A stretch of 64,000 nt of DNA from positions 2,976,001 to 3,040,000 of the forward strand of contig JAPWFG010000018.1 in the NCBI GenBank assembly GCA_028015205.1, read 5' to 3'. The translations under genes were made by a program, and so were the position numbers. The notes beneath the pieces are model-generated. The model was not told where the DNA came from. It made no database searches and worked only from the letters and a program-made list of their open reading frames with translations. Numbering within the stretch: the stretch's first letter is position 1; every line of letters starts with the position of its first letter. Shown piece by piece: positions 34,034 to 45,963 of this stretch. This stretch comes from Mytilisepta virgata. Lineage: Eukaryota; Mollusca; Bivalvia; Mytilida; Mytilidae.

Positions 34034-34695
34034 TGCACTCCACAAATTAATAGTACCATTTTCTATGTGAAGTGAACTAACAAATGTCATGGTCTTGTGC
34101 CATCTTCAGAGTAAATAATACCCATATACATATATATATATTTTGAAAGGCCATTATGTTAGCAGTGTTTCAATCATGATAAAATAGATAAAAAATATCC
34201 ATGGAAACCTAGTTGGCATAGCAACATTTCAAAAATTATCATAAAAAAAGCTTTAAAAATGTTAAATTTCACTCCACTTCGGCTTAAAATTGAGGTCTGA
34301 TGCAGCGTTTCAATCCAATTGAGACTTAATTTTTCAGATTCTGCATAAAATTCTATTACATATGTGGGAAAAAAAAGGTTTACTTGTCCGGCTCTTTTTT
34401 TCGCAATTTAACTTACCAGTGCAGGTGCCGATTATCACTGTCAAAGTTTTACACACCACATGTCAATTCACAAGTTCCAGTTTATGACCTCCCATTACTT
34501 GTCAGAAGCAAATTCAGTTAATGTTTTCATATTTTTTTAAACTAAAATCTATCCTCTTTCAGTCAATATTACAATTTTGAGGTTAAGACATTTATTATTT
34601 ATCTATCATGTAGTCAAACTTTACCAACTCTAATAATTAATAAAATTCTTGGAGTGCATTTCTCTGAAACTAAGATAATTAGTGGAGTGTAACAG
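34034..34695. mobile_element. nested insertion in the left foldback arm
   Basis: 662 bp, absent from the right arm, flanked by a perfect 5-bp duplication TAGGT (34029-34033 and 34696-34700). Its ends are inverted: 'tgcactccacaaatta' and 'taattagtggagtgtaa'. Within it 'atttcactccacttcgg' repeats the end motif. No open frame of note, so a non-autonomous DNA element is likely; the superfamily is unknown. Confidence 0.7.
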
Positions 34696-34700
34696 TAGGT

Positions 34701-35100
34701 GGAACTGGAAGTCCACGAAAGTGCTTTGCGCGCGGAAGTAGTGGGTTTTACCCACCTATTTTCTTTTTATTTTAACGGAAGTGACATTTGTAACGTGGTG
34801 GAACCCGGATTTGTCGTCTACAAATTTGTAGGCGGAACCGGAAGTTTTGCGCAAATGCACAACCGGAAGTAGTGGGACTGGTACTTTTACTGTGTTATGT
34901 CGAAGTCTGAGAGTATTCGAAGTACAGAGGGTTGATTGAATTATCTCTCCCTTTTCTCGCGGTTTTCGTTCCGCTTGTTTTCCGTTCGTTCAAGGGTGGC
35001 CAAAGGTAGGATTGGATAATGTCCCCTTTCCTCCAGCCAATGCTGTCACCATTACGTCAATGGACTGGTGTCCTTAGCCACAGACTTAGCAGCGGCGGTC
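34701..35100 (+). repeat. inner left arm of the foldback element
   Basis: 'gtagtgggttttaccc', 'ggaacccggat', 'ggtacttttactgtgttatg' and 'attcgaagtacagaggg' pair with the reverse complement of 38300-38560. The end part (35010-35105, 'ctccagccaatgctgtcacc') is copied directly at 36566-36658. Confidence 0.7.
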
Positions 35101-35106
35101 CATTTT

Positions 35107-35700
35107 ATTGGTCCATGTTGCTCTTCACTGCTCATCGCTGCTCTTCTCTTGCTCATCGCTGCTCATCGCTGCTCTTCTCTTGCTCTGTGCTGCTCATCGC
35201 TACTCTTCTCTTGCTCATTGCTGCTGTTCGCTACTCTTCGCTGCTAATCGCTGCTCTTCACTGCTCTTCTCTTCCTCATCGCTGCCCATCACTTGCTCCG
35301 CGCTGCTCATCGCTGCTCTTCGCTGCTTTTCTCTTGGTCATCGCTGCCTTCGCTGCTTTTCTCTTGGTCATCGCTCCCCTTTGCTGCTCTTCTCTTGCTC
35401 ATTGCTGCTCTTCGCTGCTCATTGTTGCTGTAATCTTGCTTACAGCTGCTCTTCACTGTCATTCCCTTGCTCATTACTGCTCATCTCTTGCTCCGCGCTA
35501 TTCATCGCTGCTCTTCTTTTTTTCTTCACTGCTCATCGCAGCTCTTCTCTTGGCTATCGCTGCTCCTCGTTGCTCTTCTCTTGCTCATCGTCGCTTTTCT
35601 TTGTTCTTTGCTGCTCTTCACTGCTCCTCACTGCTCTTCTCTTGCTCATCGCTGTTCCTCGCTGCTCTTCACTTGCTCATCGTTTGCTCTTCACTGTTCC
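35107..35700 (+). repeat. 21-bp minisatellite, left arm
   Basis: Units built from 'gctgctcttc' and 'tcttgctcatc' (consensus about ctcttgctcatcgctgctctt). Because the unit is divisible by three, all + frames stay open for up to 230 codons (Ser/Leu/Cys-rich). These are not believed to be genes. Confidence 0.9.
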
Positions 35701-35725
35701 TAACTGGCTGAATACCTGAATACCT

Positions 35726-36328
35726 GCAATGAACTTTGGACTGAGGGTTACGAAAGAAGTGCATAAAAAATGATATATGGACTTACTGTAACAAAACCAA
35801 CCATGATAACTGAATAACTAGTGTTGTTTTAAAAGTGTATTTACCTGAGGGATTTGCCATAGAAATAAGGATTAAATAAATAAAACCAAGAATATTTTTA
35901 ATCTACATGGAGAGCATTTAAGAGGTACATTTTACTTTGCGGAAGGAAACTTTTTTACCATGGCTCGTTATTTGTCAAATTTCGGAAAAAGTAGACTAAC
36001 ATCACATCCCGAAATTTTAACTGGATATGTGCCAGTTTATGGCGATCGTTTTGAGCCATCTCCCATGTTTCAACAGTCCATATGTAATGTATATCTTGTG
36101 CAATTATTATTTTTTACATATATGATAAAGTAAAATGACAAAAATTATTGTTTTTTAACTAAAAAAACTAGACTGACATCGCATCCCGAAATTTTAACTG
36201 GATATGTGCCAGTGTATGGCGATCGTTTTGAGCCATCTCCCATGTTTCAACGAAACTTACAGACTTAATGGCAGCCTATTATTTCATGACTTCTGTAACA
36301 GGAAAACAATTGCGCGTCTTGTCCCGGC
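35726..36328 (+). repeat. dispersed segment related to 6290-6735, internally duplicated
   Basis: From 'gcaatgaactttggactgag' to 'gaaaacaattgcgcg' it follows the minus strand of 6735-6290. The stretch 'cccgaaattttaactggata' to 'cccatgtttcaac' occurs twice (36007 and 36185) around a spacer of about 110 bp. Frame-breaking changes make it non-coding here. Confidence 0.75.
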
Positions 36329-36334
36329 TTCTCA

Positions 36335-36985
36335 TCTCTTGCTCTTCGAGGCTCATCGCTGCTCTTCATTGCTTTTTAGTTGCTCATCGCTGTTCTTCAC
36401 TGCTCTTATCTTGCTCATCGCTGCTCTTCACTCCACTTATCTTGCTCATTGCTGTTGTTCTCTTGCTCATCGCTGCTCTTGTCGTGATCTAGGCTGCTCA
36501 TCGCTGCTTTGCTCTTGCCCATCGCTGCTCTTCACTGCTTTTCTCTCGCTCATCGCTGCTTTTGGATTATGTCCCCTTACCTCCAGCCAATGCTGTCACC
36601 ATTAGGTCAATAGACTGGTGTCCTTAGTAATCGCCTTAGCAACGGTGGTCCATTTCATTGCTCGATGCTGCTCTTCATTGCTCATCGCTGTTCTACTGCT
36701 CTTCTCTTGCTGATCAATGCTGATCGCTGCTCTTCACTTGCTCATCGCTGCTCTACACTGCTCTTCTCTTGCTGATCGCTGCTGATCGCTGCTCTTCTCT
36801 TGCTCCTCGCTGCTCTTCTCTTGCCCATCGCTGCTCTTTTTTTGCTCATCGCTGCTCTTCCCTTTCTCCGGGCTTCTCATCACTGTTCTTCTCTTGCTCT
36901 TCGCTGCTCTTCTGTTTGTCTTCGCTACTCATCGCTGCTCCTCTCTTGCTCCGTGGTGCTCATCACTGCTCATTTCTATTTTTGC
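36335..36985 (+). repeat. 21-bp minisatellite in the loop, two blocks
   Basis: Same unit and orientation as the left arm. The blocks (36335-36560 and 36660-36985) are separated by a direct copy of the left-arm segment 'ctccagccaatgctgtcacc'. An internal duplication enlarged the left side of the element. Confidence 0.85.
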
Positions 36986-37804
36986 TGCTGCTGCTAGCGG
37001 TGGTCGATTATCGTTAGTGAAAGATTGGATCTGTGCTAGAGCACTCTTAAATCTGGGTCATTTGATAGGCCACTCTGCATTTATTTAGGCTTGTTACTGG
37101 CAGTCATAAGATAGGTTGCATTAGCCATCCCTTGTTTTTTAGGCCACTCTGCATTTTTCCAGGCTTGTGACTGGCTATATATGTATAAACATATGTAGGC
37201 TGCATTACCCCTCCTTCCATTTTTTTGCTTTCTTCTGTTTTTCTTTATAATTTGTTTCTAATAGTTCCAATTCCTACATAGAGTCATATCTGTTTTCAGA
37301 TGGTAGTGGTCGTAGTCGTTGAATACAGGTTAAACAGATATTTTCGTTTTTCTAGGGCGTATTCCCATGATTCTTTTGATTCGTAGTCTTCCTCTTCTCT
37401 CCGGTGATTAGAAGTTTTCTTGATCTATCTATGTACGAGGACTTTATTCATGCTTTGATGCCAGGACAAGAGTCCGAGGTAATGCTTTCGCATTTCGTCT
37501 CTGTGTGAGTTAAACATGTCCCTATATGCTGCCAAGCTTGCCTTTTCTTCTTCAATTCCGGCTTTGACTTGTTCGTTTACTTTCTGTGAGTATTCCGGTT
37601 GATGAAATTTAATTGATCAGCAGCAAAAAGCAATGACGAGCAGCAAACTGTGTGGTCTGAATGAATAGACAAAAGCAATTTTCGTCAGTATGATGCCAAT
37701 GGAAAGTTTTTCAAGAAAATATAATCAGAGGTTTTGTTTAATTTCATCAGTTGTTTGCAGACCGTCATACAACATACACGTATAAATGGAATCGAAAACG
37801 CCTC

Positions 37805-38285
37805 TCATGAAGAGCAGCGATGAGCAAGAGAAGAGCAGCAAACAGGAAGAGAAGAGCAGCGATGAGCAAGAGAAGAGCAGCGAAGAGGAAGAGAAGAGCA
37901 GCGATGAGCAAGAGAAGACCAGCGAAGAGGAAGAGAAGAGCAGCGATAAGCAAGTGAAGAGCAGTGAAAAGCAGCGATGAGCAGCGCGGAGCAAGAGATG
38001 AGCAGCGAGAAGCAGCGATGATAAAGAGAAGAGCAGCGATGATCAGCACAAAGGAAGAGAAGAGCAGCGAAGAGCAAGAGAAGAGAAACGAAGAGCAAGA
38101 ACAGAGCAATGAAGAGCAGCGATGAGCAGCAAAGATCAGCTCTGAGCAACAAAGGAAAAGCGAAGAGCAAGAGAAGAACAGCAAGGATAGAGAGAAGAGC
38201 AGTGAAGAGCAGCGATGAGCAAGAGAAGAGTAGAGATGAGCAGCACAGAGCAAGAACAGAGCAGCGAAGAGCAGGGAAAGAGGAG
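37805..38285 (-). repeat. 21-bp minisatellite, right arm, inverted
   Basis: Reads 'gatgagcaagagaagagcag' on the + strand, the reverse complement of the left-arm unit. 37805-37945 shows a regular 42-bp higher-order unit (gatgagcaag followed by gaagaggaag). Confidence 0.9.
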
Positions 38286-38299
38286 ATAATCCAAACACC

Positions 38300-38833
38300 C
38301 CTCTGTACTTCGAATTCTCTATGACTTCGTCATAACAGTAAAAGTATCGATCCCTGATGCCATGTGAGTCCCTTACCCTATACAGACTGATGACAGAACC
38401 AGAGACGACCGAGAATGAAAAGCGCAGGAAAAGGGGAGATCAAATCTTAATTCCGGTCAAGCATGTCACATCCGGGTCCCAGCACCTGACTGAAGCCAAT
38501 TCCGTAGAAAAATAAAGAAAAATAGCAGGAAAACCCACTACTTTCAGAGACTTCAGGTTCCGGTCACATCACTTTTGGTTCCACCTACACATGCGCATAC
38601 TACACATCCGGGTCCAGGCACGTGACTGTCGTCACTTCCGTAAACAAATAATGGAAAAATGGCAGGAAAATCTACTAATATGGGGTTGCGCAAGCGTGGA
38701 AACCACTTCCAGGTATTTTCAGTTCTCGTCCTGTGACTACCGGTTCCGCTGACATCACTTATTGTGACGTCATACCCGGCTCCACCTCGCACCACCGTCT
38801 CAAATCCGACTTGAACTGTCCCAATATACTACT
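38300..38833 (-). repeat. right arm of the foldback element
   Basis: Complementary to 33784-34033 plus 34701-34945 with no nested insertion, so this arm shows the original state. It contains a partial internal duplication ('cacatccgggtcc' at 38468 and 38604). Confidence 0.75.
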
Positions 38834-38877
38834 TTTGTGAGGGTCAGAATATTACAACATTTGTACCAGTGACCACC

Positions 38878-38938
38878 ACAAAAAAAAAAACAAAAACAAA
38901 AACAAAAACAAAAACAAACAAAAACAAAAAACAAAAAA
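38878..38938 (+). repeat. (ACAAAA)n simple repeat
   Basis: About nine units of acaaaa with small variations, just outside the foldback element. Confidence 0.85.
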
Positions 38939-38939
38939 T

Positions 38940-40145
38940 CAGTGGGGCTGGAAAATAAGCATTTACAGATACAACGGTGGGAGTCAAACTCAGTTTGTCT
39001 TTACCGAGACGAAGAAATCGAAACTCCAGTGATGAAATTTAGATTTATTAAAATTTATTATGGCATCAATGTGCATATTTCCATAAATATTCAACGGTCT
39101 GAGGCATTACTATCCATCAATCAAGTGTAAATATTTTTTTTCCTATGATTTTCAAAAGGCTGTTTTGTGATGTTAATTATTTAACCCTTATTTAAGTCAA
39201 ATCGTGGTTGAATTCTTTCTTGCATATCAATAACCCAATGACAAATTTACACTTTGATTCAATGTTATAAGGTATGAAATTAAGTTAAAAACTGACCATG
39301 CATAAACATACACCAATCATCTCGATCTACCATTAATTTACACAAACAACATCAACATTTCTGTATGGTAACAATTCAGGATTTGCACACCTGTCCCGTT
39401 TGGAATCGTTCCGGGTTTATTTGAAAATACGTCTTACTCATTCTGATGCAACGCGTGCAACTGATTTAGATGACGACTTGCTCTTGGACGTTTCGGATTT
39501 TATCGGTTCGGGTATACTATTATTGAATTCTAGAGCTTATAATAAAAATTCGCCGTTGTCAAGATTAAAAGTTGACAGAAAGCTACGCTTAAATAGACTA
39601 TGATGACCCTGATTACCTTCGGGTCTATGTTTGTCAGAGTATTAACGTTGCCGGACAATTATTGTCAAACCATCGTCAGATCACAAAACAGGTTAAATGT
39701 TTATCTATTTTTATTTAGAATAGCAGTATCTTGCTAGTCTCAATTCAACGGCTGCATAGAATAGTTCCTAATCTTTACAAGATCGAATGTTGATCAGTTT
39801 CTGTTTTGGATTTAATATAATTTTATTGTGCTGGTTAACCCTGAATTTATAGTGCTCAAAATGGTAATATATAAGTTACTCTGTTTTTCCAATACATTTT
39901 GATAGAAGACGTGCTCTTTTACATCTAATGAGGTGCCCTATGTAGTGTTTGTTTTGATATTTGAAATCTATTCACACCATTGGTGTATTTGTTATGTACA
40001 CGAACATTGTAATTCTGAAATAGTTATCTACTTATCTTAGTGTCGATCATCAAATTAAAATGTTTGGACAATATATTATACATTTATATAATTAATAGCA
40101 GATTATATTGGAAATTCACATGAATGTATCTAGTTAATTTTATAG
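38940..40145. other. intron sequence; one unrecognised open frame
   Basis: A frame at 39400-39603 (67 residues, with DDDLLLDVSDFIGSG) has codon content somewhat unlike its surroundings, with more GC and CpG. It may be a fragment of a mobile element protein. I do not recognise it and do not call it a gene. Confidence 0.35.
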
Positions 40146-40349
40146 GGAGTTTAAATGCAGAAGGAAAAGCATACCAAAGCTCAACTTACAGAGAATATTC
40201 TGCAGATAGGGCACTTCAACCACCAGCTTCAACAAATTGGTCGACAGGATGTTCACATACTGAAGGAGATTCAAAAGTCGCTTGGTGGAAAATAGTTTTT
40301 AATCAGTCTTTTGTCATCACAAAAATCATAATATATTATAGAGATATAT
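40146..40349 (+). CDS. FTP (fucolectin-type) domain, first half (exon 2 of lectin receptor)
   Basis: The acceptor is TATAG at 40145 and the donor GTAAGT at 40350, phase 1 to phase 1, 68 codons. Translation has SLNAEGKAYQSSTY, then CSHTEGDSKVAWWKIVF and ITKIIIYYRDI, the classic first half of the eel-fucolectin/tachylectin-4/pentraxin (FTP) fold: GxAxQSS start, CSHT, WW, then a beta strand with IYYR. Such domains are secreted, bind calcium and often fucose. Here the usual A-x-DG calcium-loop sequence is replaced by ALQPPASTNW, and the fucose motif around IYYR is only partly kept (RDIFPER across the junction), so sugar binding is uncertain. It joins in frame with 62514. Confidence 0.85.
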
Positions 40350-42107
40350 GTAAGTCATATTTCACACTTACACCAGAGCAAGTATATTTTACAAACATGT
40401 ACAGAAATCAAATAAATTATAAGAATATATGTGAACTATATTTCAAACATAAACCACGCAAGTACATTTCATAGTTTAAACTTATTTGAAAAAAATATCG
40501 AGTTAAGGTGTAACATTTTTTAAGCTTCTTATTCCTATTCAGGACGACACGCTGCGCAAATCGAATTATGTGGCTTTGCCGATATACTACCCATAAAAAT
40601 TGAAATTCGAACAATGATCTAAAATTTTAAGATTCATGAAAATAAATAATTGATTCTAATTTAAAAAGTGCATACTCCCCCAACACTCAAATATATCATG
40701 CGGATTATGCCCTTTTTAAAGCGCGTTCTGTCATGATTGGTCTCTCAAAACTATCTACAGCACCAACTGGGTGTCAATTCCGGAACCCATATGATTTAAC
40801 GAGCCGAGCATTGTTTCTACTTTTAATCATTTGGTAGAGCGGTGGAATGTTGAACCAAGTGTTAAGGCTTTGTTTTAATTTTGGATAAAACCACTGATCT
40901 ACAGTTGACCGTTAAGATAAGATAAGAACGCATGACCCTTTGTACTTCTAATTTGCTGTACAACATTTAAGTTTATAGTTTATTAATTTTTACCTCCAGC
41001 ACTACTGATACGACACCAGTTTCCTGCACCTGTACATACAATGCGTCAAGACTGGTATCATAAAGAGCAATTTACATGTATACATCATTAAAAACAAAAT
41101 TTTATAAAGTTTGGATGTATTTTGGACCATTTGTTACAAACTGTGACATATTATAATATTCCACCTGAAATAAATGTGCACATATTACACCAAATTCAAT
41201 AACAGAAAATAAGCACTGATAATTAACATGTGGCAGCTGAGAACAACAGTGAACATTATGTGAAAACATTATTATTTGATTCTGGAATTAAAAAAATATC
41301 AGATATTTTTTTACACCAAATAGACATCGTAATAAAAATATACACACTGTATTTTTATTCAGTAACGATTATTCATTGAAAAATGGTACATAATTTTTTT
41401 TGTGATCAATTCAGAAAAAAACTCTTCTTTGTATCCTTTTAGTAACAAATACCGATAATGCAATCCATGTTTTAATTTGATTCATAGATAATCAGCTAAT
41501 TTGGACTCAATGTCTTATTTTTAAACTATATACTTGAATAAACTAAAGCAATATATTGTACACATGTTTTAAAGGGATTTTCTGTTTCCCGTCAGCTATT
41601 AAGCTCCATGATCAATATAGTAGATTTTTCACGTTTTTGTCTTCTCTATAGGCTAATTTCTGTCCCTGTTGATAAAAAAAGGTAATCAACAATTATGCAG
41701 TTTCATCGTCCCCTTACTGACTCAGTACAAATGAAATACAAATAATGTAATCAACATTGTATAAAATATCAGGTTCACTTATAATTTAATTCTTCCTAAA
41801 ACAGTTTTCGAACGATGGATTTAAACCTCAAAAATATTAAAAACACTATCAATTGTTTCTTTTTTAATTGAGTTTAATGAAATAAAACTTTGCATGTTTC
41901 AATAATTATCAAAATTGTTTCTGTCAACTTTAATCTTGCGATTTTCTACCAACCAAAAATAACAGTGGACAGCACATTGTCACCAATATTACTGGGAACA
42001 TATTGTGAATTTGTTACCTTTTATTCAGTTGTATAATTAATAATTAGAAGACATAACTTTAAATACATATTGTGTTGAAATTAAAACATGCTGAATAACT
42101 GGAGGCA
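40350..42107. other. intron sequence, no gene seen
   Basis: This is the first part of the long intron after the FTP exon. AT-rich, with no recognised repeat or open frame of interest. Confidence 0.45.
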
Positions 42108-42332
42108 TTTAAGGGCATACGATACAGTTAGGGGGGAGATAATCGCGTCCCTAACGTCCAACCAGAACTTTTCGCGGAACAGGGTGAAATTGTTTTTCCT
42201 TAATTTTTTCCATTCCCGTTGGCAACATCGCTAGTTCGGGCGAATTCTTTTCGCGGAAAACTACATTACGTCACTGGTGGTACTTGTGAAAAGTTACAAG
42301 TCTTCCTAGAGGAAATGAATGAGGGAAATATA

Positions 42333-42503
42333 GATTCTCTTTTAGGTACGAGTGGGTTATGGAATCCCCCCCCCCCCCCCCCCCCCGCAATAGTTAAATT
42401 TTCGATTTTCAATACGCGAGCTTCTGCGAGCGTGTTAAAATCTAAACTTTAATTATTGAGGGTGGAGATATTCCATAACTCATGGGTAAATTGAAGAAGA
42501 ATC
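42333..42503. mobile_element. hairpin MITE, copy 2
   Basis: Diverged copy of 14461-14621: 'gattctcttttaggtacgag' and 'taaattgaagaagaatc' at the ends, 'gggttatggaat' pairing with 'attccataactc', and the shared core 'cgcgagcttctgcgagcgtgttaaaatc'-like block. A C-run (42366-42386) has expanded in the left arm. Confidence 0.65.
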
Positions 42504-43815
42504 TGTTTCTCCTATGATTTTCGACAAAAACCTCAAGAAAACGTCGTTGCTATGTAGTTTGTATACATAGACGTCATTTCGGGACTTCTCTAGTTTATCG
42601 TTCCAATAAAAGTAGAACAAACGGCGGTAATTCAATCAACGGGAAGTGGTTAAAAATATTAAGTATTTTTATCCCACCGAATAAACACGTCCAGTATAGG
42701 AGAAACAAGGTTACATAATACACAGAATTCATAGCTTCAATGAAAAAAAATAGAATACCGATTGAAGTGTCACAAAGCGGACATCTGTGCAAAAAAAAAC
42801 AGACCTGGAACACCAAAAAGACAGTCAAAAGATAAACAACACATAACACAAAATACTAAACAGTACACGTAGCAACGAGCAACAGGAAAGAACCCCACCA
42901 AAAGTGGGATGAACTCAAGTGTTCCACAAGAATTAACGGTATTCGCTTTATGCTTCTTTAAAGAGTGGGGTTTTAATGGCGGAAAGTTTTTTCGTAAGGG
43001 GCATGAGGGCTTAGTTCAAATGATGAATATCTTAAGGAAGTGACAGTGTACAAATAACATGTATCACGCAAATTTGTTTACATTTCTGTACATCATCTAA
43101 TAAACAATTGAATTACAAAATTAATGTCTCGGACCTCCTAATCTATAGTGATTCGCTTTTTTTCAGAAGAAAGTACAAATACTAATTAGACACACATATG
43201 AAAAACGCTAATCAGATACGTTATATTCAACATAGCTTTTGATAAAAACTAAATTGTCATTGTCGTTGAAATATTTGGAAAAAAATAATTGCTATAAAAA
43301 TTATTTTGACAGAGGCAACGCATTCTACAGTATTATGTTCCACTGGTGACACAACATTTAACACAAAATATGCAGTAAATAAATTTGTTGTAAAATATAT
43401 ATAGTTTTATCAAGAATGTTCACAAAGAGAGTGATTCCAGTCCTTTTATTTATACAGGAATCAGGCAGTTTCCATTTTTGCGTTATGATGGCACGTTATT
43501 TCCCACTTAAAATCAAAACTTGTATGAATGCCTAAATAATGAAGTTTTTTTTTCAAAAAATCTAAAAAATTAGCAAATGCACCGAATAATTTCGAAACTG
43601 CTTTCAACAGTAAATTATAATGACATCATTAAACGATTTTTAAATAAATTATTGATAGCAGATTTTTTGCAGTACACTAATATATCGTGCCTAAATTCTA
43701 ATTTTTTGGTCATATATCATATATACATATATGTTGAAAATATGAAAAAAATCTTGTAGCATATAATCGTCTACAATTTATTTGTCGGAAGAGAATAGAT
43801 ACTTAACTTCTTTAT

Positions 43816-43817
<2 letters not shown>

Positions 43818-43861
<44 letters not shown>
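43818..43861 (+). repeat. 44-base A run
   Basis: An uninterrupted poly(A). No LINE or SINE body was recognised directly upstream, so it may be simple expansion or the tail of an unrecognised retrocopy. Confidence 0.9.
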
Positions 43862-43862
<1 letters not shown>

Positions 43863-44839
43863 GATGTATGTATCTTTCAAAACAAGAAAGTAATTGATTT
43901 TTATAGAAATAGGTAGAAAGACGATATTCGCAAAATTTTAGTAAAAATACCGAATATTGAACCTTAAAGGTGTAATTTTCTTTGCATTTTTAGATAGATC
44001 GGTGGAAAAACTACTAATTTGCAAAATCTCAAAGAAAAATCAATAGTAGATCGGAACTGTATCGTATGCCTTTAAGGTATTCTTGTAAAGATTAAATGTA
44101 TCTTCTAAAAATCACAAAAGTTTGATGATAATGTTATACATAAAGTTAAACCAAAGTCAGTTTAGCATGCAATCTAGATCACTCTGACCCAATTACTGTT
44201 GGATACATGCCTTTCTCACAATAATACTTAAAGGATTAACTGGTTCTATGTCTTCAAGTACCTGACATGTGATATTGGATCAAAGCAACTAGATAAAATG
44301 ACGAAATTCTTTCTGGCTGTATTTACTACTGCATACATATATCATAGTATCTGGGATATGATTTTGGACATAAATGTTAAACAGTCAGTGCAGCATTTAA
44401 TCTAAATCAACGTCAGTTGATTCTTGTTGGAAACTTTTCTATTATCTAGCTAAGATACATTGTTAGATACTTGACTGTTTCCTTAGATACATCTGCGAAA
44501 AACTATAAACACTTCCGATCAATATTGAAAAAATGATAAAAAAGTTGCATATTATCCAGTGCCTAAATACAATACCCAGTTGAATATAATAATACTACTA
44601 ATAATAAAAAAAAAGATTTTTATTAATGAATAACTCTTATTGAATAAGTAAGAGTTAAGTATGATCGATTGGACATTTTATCAAAGGATTGTTAAAAAAA
44701 GAAAAAAATATCTTTAAACATTAGCTTATAAATTTATCATTGATACGAAATATTATATATTTGAATAGTTCGCTTATATAAATAAAGAAAAAATAACTTT
44801 CGAAAACGCGGAACCGATATCCGTCATGATTTCCGGGTT

Positions 44840-44986
44840 TTCAGCCTTGTTACGTCACGTGATTGTGGACCGTTTCAAATTTCAAAATCCGGGACAGAAG
44901 GATATTGCTGGCTGATATACGCAGTTCCACTTGCTTTATTTCATTATATAATTAGATGGTTCAGTGGAAGTCCAAGTTAAGGTTTG
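44840..44986 (+). promoter_or_regulatory. possible TATA-less promoter and tiny first exon
   Basis: A CpG-richer island in AT-rich DNA contains 'ttccgggttt' (ETS-like) and 'tacgtcacgtga' (44851-44862), an overlap of CRE (TACGTCA) and E-box (CACGTG). About 95 bases on, an ATG (44956) opens 10 codons (MVQWKSKLRF) and one base before GTAAGT at 44987. That is the look of a first coding exon with phase 1. No downstream exon was recognised and it lies inside another gene's intron, so this may be a nested gene start or chance. Confidence 0.35.
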
Positions 44987-45943
44987 GTAAGTAATTCGAA
45001 ACCTGTGCATGTGTATACGTATATAGCCTTGATTCTAGCTGTAATGTGTAAATCTGAACATCATTGTTTATGTGCAGTTGTATAATGTATTTGTGATGCT
45101 ATAGTCTTGTATGTATGATCTTTTGTTTCATTTATCAAAGTTAAGAGTTAAAACTTATATATACTGAGTGTTTTCGAATAATTAAGCTACAAATACATGA
45201 CGTTCCTTAACCCTTTCACTGCCACAGGAAATTCATAAATATATAAATTCAGTGCCAACCTGTTTTTTTTTTACTGCCGATTGTCCAGTGACGTTCACAA
45301 TAGTATGACGTTAACAATGGCACAGCTTTAGCTTCCATAAAAGGGGTAAAATTAGGGAATATTGAATCTGAATATGGACAATTTTCGAGATTTTAAATTT
45401 CATGGAATATTCTTTAATACATCTATATACTTGCCAACATATTTTTGCTAGAATCCTTGATAAAATCGACAGGGGGTGGGTCAAGGGCTAAGCCCCCACC
45501 CAAAAACGATTTTAAGGTATTTGGAAGCTGTTTCCAGAGTGCAAAAATGTGAATTAAGTATTACCAATGAAGTTTCATAACCGTCAGCTTTTTATCAGAT
45601 CAAACAGATAGTTTTTTTAAACCATTAAACGATGTATAAGCACTGAAAAAATCCCTGGGAAATTTAGAAATCCCGGAGAATATTACAGTTCATCCAGTAA
45701 CCCGGTAATGGGGTCAAATTTCCTCAGGTTCAGGGAGAAATCCGGAACATTGGCATGTATGCATCAATATATAGCTATATGACCTCATTCATTTTTTGTC
45801 ATTTTTTTACTGAATTTAACAAAATCTTTGATATAAATTGTGGTGCAAATTACGTCGATTTCAACCCATCAGTTGTGCGCAGGGTACAATTTTGAACTTA
45901 TTACATGCTTTCCGTAATGATACATACTTAAAATCTCGGAATA

Positions 45944-45963
45944 CCCCCCCCCCCCCCCCCCCC
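45944..45963 (+). repeat. 20-base C run
   Basis: Uninterrupted C homopolymer, one of three long C runs in this window. Confidence 0.9.

Larger units (their letters stand above)
33784..38833. mobile_element. foldback element with minisatellite-filled inverted arms
   Basis: The ends are inverted copies starting 'agtagtatat' (33784) and ending 'atatactact' (38833), exactly flanked by the 6-bp direct repeat TTTGTG (33778-33783 and 38834-38839). Pairing extends inward: 'gtcgaatttgaggaggtgg' with the complement of 'ccaccgtctcaaatccgac', and 'ttcgaagtacagaggg' (about 34916) with 'cccctctgtacttcgaa' (38309). Further in, both arms are 21-bp minisatellite in opposite sense. The loop holds a duplicated piece of the left arm and a dispersed segment with an ex-open frame. 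No transposase was found, so it is non-autonomous. The architecture matches foldback (FB/Galileo-type) elements of flies; homology to them is not claimed. Confidence 0.8.
42108..44075. mobile_element. DNA-transposon-like element bounded by 20-bp inverted ends
   Basis: 'aagggcatacgatacagtt' (42111) is answered by 'aactgtatcgtatgcctt' (44055), 1.97 kb apart. It encloses a hairpin MITE (42333-42503), a 21-base C run and a 44-base A run. No transposase frame was found. The target duplication is not clear. Confidence 0.55.

Noticed and set aside
35019..35719. Overlapping open frames of 203-230 codons, Ser/Leu/Cys-rich
   Set aside because: They come from the 21-bp minisatellite, whose unit length is a multiple of three, so several frames remain open. 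Composition is pure repeat and no domain is visible.
35107..36985. Regular short repeats resembling a CRISPR array
   Set aside because: No unique spacers, variable units, eukaryotic context and no cas genes; a minisatellite explains it.
37765..38324. Open frames on both strands in the right foldback arm, including an acidic EKSS-rich frame
   Set aside because: Again minisatellite translation; both strands are open at once.
39400..39603. 67-codon frame as a host exon
   Set aside because: No splice sites of fitting phase with neighbours and no recognised motif; kept only as a note.
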